NCBI GenBank assembly: GCA_001931875.2
Contig: MSJH02000809.1
Span: 124,001-188,000 of the forward strand
Length of the DNA stretch: 64,000 nt
Reading direction: 5' to 3'
From: Byssochlamys sp. IMV 00236
Lineage: Eukaryota > Ascomycota > Eurotiomycetes > Eurotiales > Thermoascaceae
A model generated the notes under the pieces. It was given only the letters and a program-made list of their open reading frames with translations, did no database searches and was not told where the DNA came from. Below are positions 1 to 12,600 of this stretch, piece by piece. Position 1 is the first letter of the stretch; every line of letters begins with the position of its first letter. The translations under genes and the position numbers were made by a program.

Positions 1-2549
1 TCTTCATCTTCGTCCAAGGTTTCCATAGCGTCCTTGATGTATTGCGCCGCCTGCCAAGAAACATTAGTATATATTTCGCCCACAAGGCATGTTAAACTAC
101 TCACCTTGGGATCCAAATTCAAGGCCGTTGTGAAATGCTTGATCGCATTACCCTTATCGTGCAACATCTTGTAGAGCTTGCCCAGAAGATAATGCACATT
201 AGCCTCATCGGGAGCAATGTCTTTGAGGACCTTCAGCTCCACCAGGGCAAGCTTGAGCTCCTGAAGTTTCATCAAGGCCCGAGCTTTCCTGAATCGGGCC
301 AACACCGACTGAGGGGCCAGTGATGAAGCACGTCCGTACTGGATCAACGCCGCTTTCGGGTTGTTCATCTTCTCCAACACCAGACCAATGCAGCAGACCA
401 GGACTGCATTCGTGGGGTTGATGCTCGCTGCGTTGCGGAAGTGTTGTTCCGCGAACTCCAGTTTGCCCATTTTCTCGTACACCGTACCGAGACCGTACCA
501 TGCATTGTAATGTCGATTATCCGCGCTGATACCGTGCCGATATGCGTCTAGCGCCTTGTCATATTCCTCGTTGGCAACGTATTCGTGGCCTTGCAAAGTG
601 AACCCATATGCGAACTTGGGGTCTAATTGGGTTGCGCGCTTGAAACACTTCAAAGCTTGGTCGTGATCACGCTGGTGAGAGAAAGAATTACCCACGGCGC
701 ACCATGCTTGCGGTGACAACCGATCAATCTCCATGAGTTCGTGGGCCAAGTACGCCAATTCCACGTCGTTTTTCAAATGCCATAGGACAGTCGAGTAGAT
801 TTCCATATCCTCCAATCGTGATGGTGCAATCGTCTTCACCCGGATGAAGTACTTTTCAGCCTCGGGATACAACGCTTGCTCGTAGTATGCACGTCCCAGC
901 TGGGAGAGTACCCATGGAGTTTCTCTCTGGCTCTGAGGAAGTGTATTGAAAATCTGAATGGCCTCCTGGCATTTATAGCGATTCAGAGCGAAATATCCCG
1001 TTCCCAGTTTTGAAAAGAGGTCCAAGAGCCAGCCCAGGGCCTCGATTTCTCTCGACCTCTCGATCGAAGCTGCTCTAGAGGTTCCGCTGCTGGCAGTCCC
1101 GTGTGCTGCCGCACCTGACGTATGGTCTCTGCCATTCGTTTCTATTCCATCGCTGGCTGGTTTTCGATTACCACTCACCACGCGACCAACAGCAGACGTG
1201 GTAGCTGTACGACCTTTTGTCCCTGTAGCCTTAACCTTTTTGAGTTCCCTGCTGTCTTTAGCCCCCAACGCGGTGCTCGATAACTTGCTAGTTGGCCTGA
1301 TCTGGTTGAAAAGGCGAACACTCCGTCTTTGAGGCGCCCCAGGTTCAGTTGGCTGGGATGGCGGGTGGGCTACTTGCCCTGAAATCGTCCGTTTTCGTTC
1401 TCCCACAGCTAGCGCAGGAGGCTGCTCTCTTTCAATATGAACCGAGCTCTGTTCCTCCGGTTCCGCCCTTGTTCGAAGTCGAGATTTGACAGTCGTTCTC
1501 ATTTTTGGTGGAGGATCGGCGGTATAGTCGACTCCCACAGTATGCATCGCTCTATTTCTCCTCGCGGGTGCCAGAGGAGGCTCCCATGAAGATTCCGTCC
1601 CGCCGGCAGCGTGCGCGAAACGATCGTCCGAATCACTTTGAGCTACTGGGGTCTCCGATCCTTCGGGTATAGACTGCACTCCGGCAGATGCAACACTTAC
1701 CGTGCTGCCATTTAGCTTTTCCCATAGGGCCGAGCTGCCATATGTAGATGTTGTGGTAAAAGGATCGATATTAGGGTTGGCATTGGCTTGCGGTTGTAAT
1801 GCTCCATTTGTGGCTGACCTCTCGAGCGGCGTGGCATCATTGTTCCCCGGTGACGAGAGCATAGCTAGTAAATCCGGACTCAATTTGTAAATGTTCGGGA
1901 CCCGCACGTTGACGCCTAGGGAACATCGATCAGCAACTCGATTGCAGCAATGTAGCAGACGTCAGCATCTCACCAGTTTCGCAAAGTCCCAGGAACGCAT
2001 CCCACATGAAAGGATTCAGCTTCAGGGCTTCCACATAGCACTCGACAGCTTTATTGAGATCTCTGTGCGCCTGCCAGAGCTTACCCTGTAGGCAGAGAAC
2101 CGCCGCCGCATCTGGAAGATGCTGTCTTCGCGTTTCGCTATGCTTATCTATTTCCAAAAACGCCCGTTAGCATAGATGCCTATGACACGCCTCCCGCCCT
2201 ATGGCTGCTTACTCCAGTGGTTCTTTGAAGCCCAGAGTCCTCTACTTCGTTCTAGCGCCGTGACACCCTCGATATATTTCCCCAGATCCAGACACGCCTG
2301 CGCGTAGACGTATGAGCAGCCCACATGTGTCCCTCTCGAACCTGAATTTCGACTGTATTCGTACGCAGCTTTGGACTGCCCGCTCTGAAGATGGCAGAGG
2401 GCCAATAAGTATGACGCTTCCGAAGATCGGGGCTCGTAGGCATGTAATCGACCAGCAAGGAAGAGTGCGTTTCGAATCAAGTTGTTGTCAAGGTGGTAAT
2501 ATATGAGTTGCCGTAACTGGCTGGATATATGAGCTGTCGAGGGCGACAT
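1..2549 (-). CDS. bimA: Anaphase-promoting complex subunit Cdc27/APC3 (BimA), 3' end cut by window edge
   Basis: TPR scaffold subunit of the anaphase-promoting complex, the nuclear ubiquitin ligase that triggers anaphase and mitotic exit. Exons on the minus strand are 2213-2549, 1974-2147, 105-1915 and <1-50. All three introns have GT-AG ends and the phases add up, giving 790 residues to the edge. The ATG at 2549 opens with MSPSTAHISSQLRQLIYYHL, typical of BimA. Upstream in-frame TTG codons were not used as the start. An N-terminal TPR block (about residues 1-170) is followed by a long disordered Ser/Thr/Pro/Arg-rich loop (about 180-430), then a run of C-terminal TPRs with motifs such as KLEFAEQHFRNAASINP and KCFKRATQLDP. 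The A. nidulans protein is about 806 residues, so only the last residues are missing. It is divergent from snd2. Confidence 0.95.
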
Positions 2550-3420
2550 GGTTGCTGCAGCCTGATTAAGTCTGCGCAGATAACTGAATACAGGGGGGTC
2601 CAGAATCCGATTCAGAGGGAGGAGGAAAGCATCGGGCGGTTCGCGCAATCAGAGAATCAAGGACCCAGTTCTGGCTGTTGTTCGTAAACAGAGGAAGGGA
2701 CGATGCAGCGTTCAGTGCCCTTTGCGCAACAGCCAGGATGATGATGGTGGTGATTTTATATATCGGGAAAAAGTGTTGCAGGTAATCTTTGTCCAGTTTC
2801 ATTCACTTCAATACCCCTCTCCTGACCAGTGAATCCTTTAGTGGTGGATCCGGCGCTCGGGGGGATTGCTGTCAGTCAACAACGTCCGGACCACCCGTGA
2901 CGTCCTTAAACCAGCTAAATCTAGACACAGCCGAATCGCATGTCGACCGTGGGATAAGAATGGCGTCCAGGGGAACGAGCGACGAGCGGAGGCACCGATG
3001 TAGTGGGCGAGTTGTTAGGTGTGACAGTGGAATTGACCTGAGAGCGGCCGTGATGTTTTGGAGCAGCAGTTCACGGGAGTGGCTGGTGGAGGCGGTGGCT
3101 GCGGCGCCTGTCGTAGTGGGCAACGCCATTCCCTTTGCATGTTAAAGCTTCGGTGTGATATTCCGCTCGCAGCTACTCTACTCCATTTCTCGCCAGCCTT
3201 TTGCTAAAGTGGTCGCAGATCTCAAACCCCAGGGGAGACCAGTTGCTGTCGATCTTCCCTTTACGATCTTTACTTACAGTGTTTACTGTTCTGTCCTGGC
3301 TCCTGAACCGACACTTTAATAATCTACGCTACCTCAGTCAACTTATCTCCGGACACGATACACTTAGCTACACCATCTTACTTCTGATTGGAATTCCCCG
3401 CGTCTACGGGGCAAAACAAA
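2550..3420. promoter_or_regulatory. Divergent promoter region of bimA and snd2
   Basis: An 871-base gap lies between the two divergent start codons, so it should hold both promoters and 5' UTRs. Short open frames on both strands have no family features and are taken as chance. The frame open from 3201 runs into the snd2 intron and is an artefact of reading through the start region and intron. No operator was recognised. Confidence 0.5.
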
Positions 3421-4001
3421 ATGGCCCAGGTAAGATCTCCATGATAATGACATTATATAAAATCAGTCCATTGACTCATTCATCACCACAGAAAGCAGCC
3501 AAGTCCCTCGCTGCACGCAATACCTCGCTCTTGTTGCGCACACATATCACTACTCTGTCTCTCCATGCCATATTCCTCCTCCTCCATTGGCTATTCAACC
3601 GTCCACGATCGCTCTTGCCTTACTTTATCTTCACGTTCCCTGTTCTCGCCATTGAATTCTACCTCGAGCGCCTCGGACGTCCGCGATATAACCCCGTCGA
3701 TGGTTCCTTGCGCTCTGCTGGTGAGGATCTCGGCGCTTCTGGGCTGACGGAGTACATGTGGGATGTCCTGTACTGGACCTGGGGTTGTATGGGTGCTGTG
3801 TGTATTTTTGGAGATAAGGCATGGTGGTTGTGGGTGGTTGTGCCGCTGTACTCTGTCTGGCTGGCATGGACCACATTCACCGGCATGAAAAGCGGACTGG
3901 CTGGTATGGCGGGAGGCGGGGATACGGGAGTTGCTGCTCCTGAAAGTAAAAGGCAGAAGAAGATGGAGAAGAGAGGTGGCCAGCGTGTACAGTATAGGTG
4001 A
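3421..4001 (+). CDS. snd2: SRP-independent ER targeting protein Snd2 (TMEM208/DUF788 family)
   Basis: Small ER membrane protein of the SND targeting route, which delivers clients with central or C-terminal transmembrane segments to the ER membrane. The exons are 3421-3429 (Met-Ala-Gln) and 3492-4001, split by a 62-base GT-AG intron with a TTGAC-type branch site. The product is 172 residues. The start MAQKAAKSLAARN is the family signature. Hydrophobic helices around residues 20-60 and 100-145, the motif FYLERLGRPRY in mid-protein, and a basic C-terminal tail (KRQKKMEKR) match TMEM208-like proteins. Length is normal for fungi. The tiny first exon explains why a plain reading frame would start too far upstream. 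It is convergent with the following repeat protein. Confidence 0.9.
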
Positions 4002-4563
4002 TGTATAATATACTTTACGTATCCAAGGCTGTGAATAACCTCGCAATCTAAGATTGTTAGCTATACGAAATACGATATAAATACTCTTCTGAAAGGATCT
4101 GGAAAATAATATATTCCAACTAAATCGAGCACTTTCAATTGGTGGAAAAGTGCAAAAATACATGTACAATATACATACATCGGGTGTGATGTAAGGCAGG
4201 GGTTATGTGAAAAAGGTTCGAAACCAAGCCGCGAAATGAAAGCGTCGGATACTTTGCGATGCAAAATGGGCAAGACAAATGAAAAAAATAAGGAAATAGA
4301 AAGAGATGTGCTATGTCGAAGGGAGACGTTTCATCGTGGCAAGTTGTGGAGTGCATGAATAGCACCACAAATGTCACAGGTAGAGCTTAGTAACAAAAAG
4401 AACTGAAAACATCAGTCTTGCAACGACTCGAAAATGGACTGCCAGATATTCGTCATGATATAAAGATAGCATATAGTCACGTCCACAATTCGCGATATTG
4501 CGTGGTATGTATATTCCGTATTAGAGTAAGCTATTTGGTATGCAACGGCGAATTGCTCAGTGT
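4002..4563. other. Convergent 3' intergenic region
   Basis: 562 AT-rich bases lie between the stop codons of snd2 (plus) and the YGxP repeat protein (minus). They presumably hold both 3' UTRs and polyadenylation sites. Small open frames here have no recognisable content. Nothing else is seen. Confidence 0.5.
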
Positions 4564-7500
4564 TTAGAGCTCGTCCTTCAACTTGCTAGCTGCGCTGCTG
4601 ACACTGCTTCCAGAGTCCTCCACGACAGATGCAGCCGAGGAGAAAACTTCGGATGCTCCATCGGTGGCTTTGGAGGCTAGGCTGGAGAGACGTGCCTGTG
4701 CGCTTTCGACTGCAACTGCCAATCGGTTGGTTGCGCTCTCGAGAGCACCTTGCGGTTCACCGTATATCTGGGCACTTGCTTTGGATTGGATGCTGGAATA
4801 AGCGCTACCAACCGCGGAGCTTGCGTCAGACGCTTTGTCTGCCGCGGCAGATGTTGCAGATGCATACGCATCGCTGGCAGCATTGAAGACTGACTCAACT
4901 GGGCCAGTCGGAGTACCATACACGGCAGTGCTAAGGGCGCCTTGAGCAGAGACAAATGCACCTTCAATAGCCACGCTAGCAGCCTCAAGATACCCTGTCT
5001 GAGTGCCGTATATGGCTTCGCTCGCCCCCGAGGATGCGGAATTGTAGATACTAGCCGCAGCGGATGTTGCTTGCTCATAAGGGCCTTTGCTTGTGCCATA
5101 AACATAGACACTGGCAGCGTCAACAGCGGAGTTAAACTGCTCATTTGCAGAATTAATTATGTCCTCGACGGCTGGCAATGGCGTCACGTAAGCGGCCGCA
5201 ACAGACGAAGCAGACTCATAAGCATCGCTCGCATAGCTTGAGGCGGAGGACAATGCAGAAGCTGGATATGGGGTCTCATACACTGCCTGTAGCTTTCTCA
5301 TGACGCTCTCGGTGAAGTCGGGTTCTTTTCCGACAACAAGCTCCGAAACCAGACCCTTGAGAGATTCATACTGGGCTGCTTTTTGATCCAATATCTGCTG
5401 GACATAAGGTGTGGGGGTTCCGTAGATCTGTTCACTTGCTCTTGAAATAAGGGTATCCCAGTTCTCTGACGCTCGGCTGGCGACGGACTCAATACGACCA
5501 GTGGGCGTTCCGTAGATGGAAGCGCTTGCAGAAACTGAGACAGACGACAGAGAAGCGGATGCCGCCGACAGCGCAGCACTGTATCGCGAGGAGGCGTCTG
5601 CAATTATGCTCTGAACATCCTGTCCCTTGGAACTCGCGGCGGAGCTTGCTGATGCTACAACTGCCGCAAGGCTAGATGAGGCGAGAGAAGAAGCCTGGCT
5701 GTAATGCGACTTGGCATTTTCCAACGCATCCAGGAAGCCGCTCGGGGCTGCCGAAGGAGTGAGAGTACCGAAAACTGCTTCAGAAGCAGAGGTCACAAAT
5801 GCCGAGTAGTGGTCATGTGCGAGCCCGACTGCTTCATAGTAGCGGCGTTGAGCATCAAGCAGGACGGGATTCTGATTAGAGGTTGGAGTGGGAGAAATAG
5901 TCGCCTTGACGCTCGCATACTGGGCCGAAGCAAGACTAAGACCCTCTTGCAGCTTGGAGGATGCGACAGACGAAATAGACTCCAACGGTCCTGCGGCAGA
6001 TGAAGTGCCATAGTAAGCGGAAGAAGCCCTAGAGTTCTATTAGCAAGACACATTAGGGAAAGACAAGTCGAGAGGTCACCTACGCAGAAACAGCCTGGCT
6101 ATATTTCTCAGATGCGGCACTAACGATGCTTTCCCCTGGACTGGGTGTAGTCCCATAGAGCACGCTTGAAGCAGCGGACAGAGCACTTGAGTACTGATCG
6201 CTGACTACAGACCCAGCATTCTCCTTGACCCCGCGGCTAGAGGGCTCACCAAGCAACGCCTCGCTAACAACCTTGGTGGCCTCGGCATACCGGTCGCCTG
6301 CCTTGCTAGCTAGGTTCTGTAGTTCTTCAGAGAATCTGTGCTGTTCGGAGTCATCATCAACAACATCGTTGACGATTCCCTTCCTCCCGGGAATAGACTC
6401 AGCTGCAGCCCCTCCCCAAACCCTCGGAGCCGAAGGTTGGTCCTGTGCAGGAGTATCTTCTTCAGTAGAAGAGCTCTGGGATGTTTCCTCGGCGAGCGAT
6501 TCATTGGAGCCGTCCAAATTAGGCAGTTCAGAATCAGCTTCTTCGGCGTCCGCTTCTTCGGCAGCTTGAAGTGGTCTCTGGTTTTCGCTGTTTTGTCGTT
6601 GTTCGAAGGAAGACTCGTCTGTAGCAGTTTCATCAGAAACCGTGGATTGAGACACGACTTGCTCTTCAATATGATCTTCAGTAGCAGAGATTGGCTTCGG
6701 GCGAGTGGGAGGCTCCTGTCTTGTATCGAAGTTGTCGCTGACTTCTCGAGCCTCAATCTTCCATTTGCCAACCTCCTTCAGGCGGGTTAATTCCTTTGCT
6801 GCATTTTCTGCAATCGTCATCCCACGAGATAAAATTTCATTTGCCAGGTCTCTGGCTTCTCCGAGCCTCTCATTTTGCATGCCAATGTCCCTAACCTCGC
6901 TGCGCCAGTCCTCGAACTGGGCCTTGAGGGCATGGTATTTGGCCCAGTCCTTGTAGGTGACACCGTCCATCCAAGCCCATCTCATACCAATCTCCTGCAG
7001 CCCGAGGTCGCGGATACCGTCCAAGATATCAAGAGTTGACTCGACAGCCGCAGATACACGGCGTGTCAATTCATCATCGAATGAAGATTGCCACTCTCTA
7101 AGAGCATGAGCACGGTCCCTTATTGCAACTCCAGCTGACCTGATTTCCTTGAGCAGCTCTCCCTGGGCATCGTCCTCGATCTTGGGAGTAGCTTCATCTG
7201 GTAAGCTTTTCACAATAGCATTAATACGCTCCTTAATATCAGACAGCTGCTGCTCTGATACGGCCAGTAGAGCCTCGACCAAGCTATCTCCATGTCTCCT
7301 AGAGGCTCCTTCAATCTGGCGGTCGACAATTTCTTTAATGCGCTCCTCTAAGTCGTCGACTCCTTTGTCAGCTGCAACGGTGAACTTTTCCTGCCATTTA
7401 TGAAGATCACTAGCCACTATCGGACGCGCTTCTTCAATCTGCTGCGAAGGGGTTAATTTGGTCGATTTTTCAGTCGCCGCAAGGTCGTTGGAGCTAGTGG

Positions 7501-8572
7501 TAGCTGTTGCCGTGGTTGTCTCGATCTTGGAGGACGTGATGCTGCTAGTAGACTTGGGCGATTTATTGACCGAGGAACTGTCATGGAGTCAGAAAATAGA
7601 GTAAAGAAGGAGGCCTGTGTTCCTACCTGTCAACTTCAACCTCGTCCACAACCGTTCTCAACTTCTTCCCCTCCCGGTAGCTGGCTAGTCTCTCGCCGAT
7701 TTTGACCAGCTGCGGCTCGACATTTTCTGAGTAGAGACCGGTCACACTGGGCCAGAGCGTAGTGTTGATAAAGTACACAATGGAAGACCATACCCTGTGC
7801 GTGAAGGGCAAGACATTATCCACAAGAATGACCTGACCCGAAGAATATGTCTTGCCAATGAAAGGTCTCGTCCGGTTGTATGAAGGCAAGACATATACAC
7901 TGTATAGCTGTCTAACTCTGCCACTAACATCATCGTAATGCGGTTTTATGACCGCTGCTGCGCGTTTGACATGCGGGCCAACATTAGCTTCATAGATTTC
8001 GCTCACGCTTGCCTGGGCAGACCTCAATCGCGGAACGGCTTCAGTCTCCCATCGCTTCTTGCCGTGTGCCTGAGCTCGCGCGATAGTGGGGGCTCCATAT
8101 GTGTCATAACCGCTCTTTGCGACCTTTGCGACAGGAGAGTAAACTTGCTCATGCAAGCTGTTGGCATATGGGCGAACCAAGTCCACATACGGTGCACCAT
8201 AGATGTCGTAATACGGAAGAACATGAGGCTCAATATGCGATTTGGCTAACGAGTACGGTTTGCAAACCGCTGGCGATGACTGGTCCAATTCTGAAGGATT
8301 TGAAGGGCAGCGGAAAAACGGCGTGAGCAACGCGTACCAGATACATAATCTGCAAAGGATTCACACAAAGTCAGCAAGTCTTCGCGTGTGAAAAGAAAAT
8401 GAATAAAATAGAATATATAAATAAGAATTTTCCTGCTCACAACTCACCTTGCGACGAGCCCAAATGTCCATTTTACAAAGCCTTGTTTGCGTTTTGACTC
8501 CTTGGAGCTCTGGACGCGTCCACCGAGCCTGTTGTTTGACTCGGGAACGTGTCCATTTTGGACACCCGCCAT
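4564..8572 (-). CDS. Large Ala/Ser-rich YGxP-repeat protein, N-terminal membrane anchor, function unknown
   Basis: Four exons give 1268 residues: 8448-8572, 7627-8349, 6084-7577 and 4564-6028. Introns of 98, 49 and 55 bases have GT-AG ends and matching phases, so three long frames join into one gene. After a basic segment (KESKRKQ), residues about 32-54 form one hydrophobic helix, probably a signal anchor. Residues 85-280 hold Tyr/Pro-punctuated helices with YDIYGAP and YDTYGAP. Residues about 300-520 look like coiled coil, then an acidic/Ser-rich linker. From about residue 720 to the end, roughly ten units of 35-45 residues pair an Ala/Ser-rich amphipathic helix with YGTPTG-type turns (IYGTPTG, VYGTPTG, IYGTQTG, IYGEPQG). 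The pattern recalls perilipin/apolipoprotein/LEA-like helical repeats, so surface or lipid association is possible, but that is inference. No enzyme motif is seen. The ATG at 8572 follows a clean upstream region. Confidence 0.75.
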
Positions 8573-9691
8573 CGTGAATTAACCCAAGAATCTGACACTC
8601 GCTCTCAATTCAGGCGTCTGAGGTGCTGTGAATATAGTTGTTCAGATTTTAGATCCGTTCCTCGAACAATCCGACGCACAGCGTCAAGCGGATCGTGGGG
8701 GAGCTGCCCCGAACTGAGGTCGCGGAACAGCAAAACAGACCGATGCCAAGTGTCGAAATTGAGAATGTCCAATATCACGATTCTTATTGTACCTAGAGTT
8801 GCGAAGGTTGCAAGATGGCACTGTTGGGTGGGACGCTCGCAATAACCCTGGCAAACTTGGCGCAATGGGGTTCTCGAGGGAGCTGAAGTTGCTGGCGCGG
8901 CTGGTATCCCGCGTTTCTTGATGGCTTCACAGAATAGAAAAGTAGGCGGCAGTCAGATATCCTATAATGCAGGCTTTTAAGAACAAGGGGAGGGGCAGAA
9001 AAGGGAGAGATGTCAAGTTGCCTTAGAAGGGACCTATCTACTGTGTTCGTTAACCCTTTCTCTGCGACAAGATCTGTATCACACCATCCTGAATTGATAC
9101 ACTTGTTTGCGGCCTCGGCGGTGAGATCATAGCTTCAGCGTGGCGGGCCTGTTTTGTTACGATACCTTACGTATCCAGACTCGATCTGCCGCCAAGTTCG
9201 CGTGCTCTGGAACCATGTGCCATGTAATATACCGTAATATCACGTGTCTGGCGCGATAAACTGGAGGGGCCGTGCGTCTGTCGTTATGATTAGTCATCGT
9301 ATCCAGAGAAGGAAGGTGCTGGGGCTTCTCTTTCGGGAGCTTTACTGCCCCCATACACGACTTGCCACATCGACCTCTTCATATACGTTTGGCCAGCAAG
9401 TTCGTCTAAGTTTCATCTCACAGCCGGGATATAAACCAAACCACGTTTGAGATTGTCTTTGAGATCTTCACTACCGCTGTGGACTGGGCTGCTTTGTGGG
9501 TTCTCTGCTCCGAGTGAGCTCCGCAAACGGTCTCATCAATGAGATCTGACATTGCCCAACTATTACTTATATAATTTGACAGACAGCAGAGCGCTTCCTG
9601 AGCCGTCGTTGACACCTCAAGGTCGCCAAAATACGATGATCTCCTGTTGACTGAAAAGATCAGATCTACAGAAACTGATCCCAGATGGACC
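8573..9691. promoter_or_regulatory. Divergent promoter region of the YGxP protein and doa10
   Basis: About 1.1 kb separates the two divergent start codons. A CACGTG E-box-type hexamer lies at 9241-9246, about 450 bases before the doa10 ATG. The short frames here have no family features. No other element was recognised. Confidence 0.45.
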
Positions 9692-12600
9692 ATGATGGAG
9701 GAAGATAATCAGCCCCACGAACGGGGAGGCACTGAGCCTTTCCCAGATATCATGAACGACCCTGCCTATGCGACGAATAGCGACGCGAAATTCAGAGGAT
9801 TAGAAGAACCTGATACTTGTCGGATATGTCGTGGGGAGGGGTCAGAGGAAGAACCGCTGTTCTACCCTTGCAAATGCAGTGGGAGTATCAAGTTTGTCCA
9901 CCAGGCCTGTTTGATGGAATGGCTGTCGCACTCACAGAAGAAATACTGTGAGCTATGCAAGACGCCTTTCCGCTTCACCAAGCTATATGACCCCAATATG
10001 CCACAAGAACTACCTGCCCCGGTTTTCTTGAAGGAGCTGGTGCTACACGGAGGTCGGACACTTGTCACTTGGCTACGGTTTCTTCTAGTCGCCTTCGTTT
10101 GGCTTGGATGGCTGCCTTGGTCGATGCGAGCGATTTGGCGTGCCCTTTTTTGGCTTGCAGACGGACATTGGCCAAACAGTGAAACGCTGCAGCGGCAGGC
10201 ACTTCAGAATGAAGGGAATACTTTGAGTCAATTAGCAGCGAACAGCACTATTCGAGCGGAGCAGACACTGATTTCCAGTGCATCTGGGGTCTCTACAGCT
10301 GTGCAAGGTACTTCAAGTGCCTCGCCGTCTCTGCTTTCCCCTGTTTCTTCTATGCTCAACTTTTCTGCCGGTGAACCTTTTATTCTTAGTCTCGCCAAAA
10401 GAGCCTTTATCGGCTTATTTCCGCCAGCAATTTCGTCTTCCGGAAGCTCTTTCAATTCCAGTGATGTAAATGTGACTGTGTCTTCCCACCGTCAAAGACA
10501 ACCTTCCTGGCTCTCTGATGTTACGTTCTTGAATTCTCTGACACCGTCGCCGACATTCAATAATATCTTGATAGATACCCTGGAAGGGCAACTTATTACG
10601 CTTCTGGTGGTTATTTCTTTTATTCTGGTGTTCCTGATACGGGAATGGGTTGTCCAGCAACAGCCAGCTGTTAATATCGCCGAAGGAGAACGGGAAGCAG
10701 CTGTCCAATTGATTGCTGAAAATCGCCTGAACCAGGGAGCTCGTTTTCCACCACAACAGGAGCCACTATTGCAAGTGGAAGACGAGAATAATATCGAGCA
10801 ACACGATCATGACGAGTCTGATGAAGAGCCTCACGTTCCTGATGCGACGGAAACCGGCTCCTCGGGGCCAAATTCGTTTCAGAACGACAATGGGGCTCAT
10901 GGAGAGGCATCTTCGTCTTTCGATGAGGGAACTATGCGCTTCGGAAACTTACCACTTGAAACATATACGTCTCGACCTATTATACAATCACGTAACGCCA
11001 TGGATGATGCTTCCAGTATTCATCGTACTCTTGAGGAGACAGCTGCTACTCCGGGTAATCAAGTGTGGCCCGGACTTGAAATATTCAAGGACCTATGGAC
11101 TCGTGGTGGAGGAAATCCAGATGAAGTCTTAAGGATTATCGAAGAGGAGAATCGCCAGGACGAGCTCGGGTGGATTGTCTCAGCGATGACAAGATTACAG
11201 AGGAGCAACACAGAGCACAGTCCCTTCGATGAAGGTACAGAGACTCTAGGGCCAAATCTGGGAAGGGCCGACGCTTTCGGCAGTTCGCTACAGGACCGAG
11301 TCCATCAAGGTGGCTCAGATACTGTTGACGCCGATATACCCGGACCAACTAATGACGTGCCATTCTGGAGCAGCAGACAAGATGCAGTACCTTCTTCATC
11401 CTTGCTAGCTCGAGAGGCAGACGTTCTGGCCCCGGAGTCCAACTTTCGGTTTTCTTCCAGAAACTCTAGCGTCTCATCTAGCATCATGAACAGAGACACT
11501 TCTGGCGTTCTAGGCGGGGAGATACCTTTCGAGATAGAAGATATGGGCGAGGGACGTTCTCCTGGAGCACCCGGAGAGCTCGCCCAGCAACAACGTGAAA
11601 CTTCTAACGATGGTGCTGCTAATAATGCAACCAATAACAGAGAGACAGAAATCCCAGCCAACAGAGTCTCAGGTGACGCTGTTTCTCAGCCGACAACTGC
11701 TGATACTCCCGCTCATCCACCGCGAAATCTCTCTGAGAAGATCACAGATTGGCTGTGGGGTGACGTTGCTCCCTCCGATCAAGCTCAAGAACATGACCGG
11801 AATGATGTCCATGTTGAGGACATTGCTGGAGAAGGGCCGTTCGTTCATGCAGCCAACCGAGACAATGCTGCCCAACAAGATCTGCAAGGTCAAAACCAGT
11901 GGCAGGATCAAGTGGTCGATGCTGGTTTGGAGCAGAACGACGTCGATGCCGTCGAGGATGGCGATGAGTTAGAAGGAATCATGGAACTGATCGGCATGCA
12001 GGGTCCCATCTTCGGGCTTCTGCAGAATGGCGTCTTCAGTGCGGTTCTTATCTCACTGACTGTCGCCATCGGCATTTGGCTTCCGTACCTATGGGGTAAG
12101 ATTGCACTGGTTTTCTTGACCAATCCGATTCAACTGTTCATTGGCGTTCCCTTGGCTCTTCTCTCTATCATCGCAGATGTCACGGTTGATACTCTCATCG
12201 GCAGCTTTGGGTACCTCGTCTACTGGATCAGTATCGTCCTGAGAGGTCTCCTAGGCCCCGTGGGAAATATGGTGCCTCTAGTTGAATGGGTTCCCCGCAA
12301 TACGTCTGTCACGAGTGCCTCTCTATCGCTCATTGATGGGAGCAGTCAGCGTCTCAAAAGAGTGGTGGATGGTTTCTTCACTTTCCACGAATCTGACCTT
12401 CCCATGTTTTCCGTTCTGTCCCATCAGGCCTTGCGGATCCATGAAGCGCGGATTGTTGGTTTCTTCGAGACAATCTTTCTTGCTGGAAAGTTCATAATGT
12501 ACGATTTCCCTCTGCGCGTCATGTCGCAGGGGCTGCACCAAGCATTAGTATCCGAATTTCCTACGGTGGATTTATCATCTATGCTTGCCAACATCCAACA

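Noticed and set aside
3201..3429. Extended N-terminus for Snd2 reading from 3201
   Set aside because: The family start MAQKAAKSLAARN is produced by the ATG at 3421 and a GT-AG intron; the longer frame reads through the intron.
9647..9691. Extra 15 residues at the start of Doa10
   Set aside because: The upstream codon is TTG; the tandem ATG at 9692 gives the expected acidic start before the RING-CH domain.
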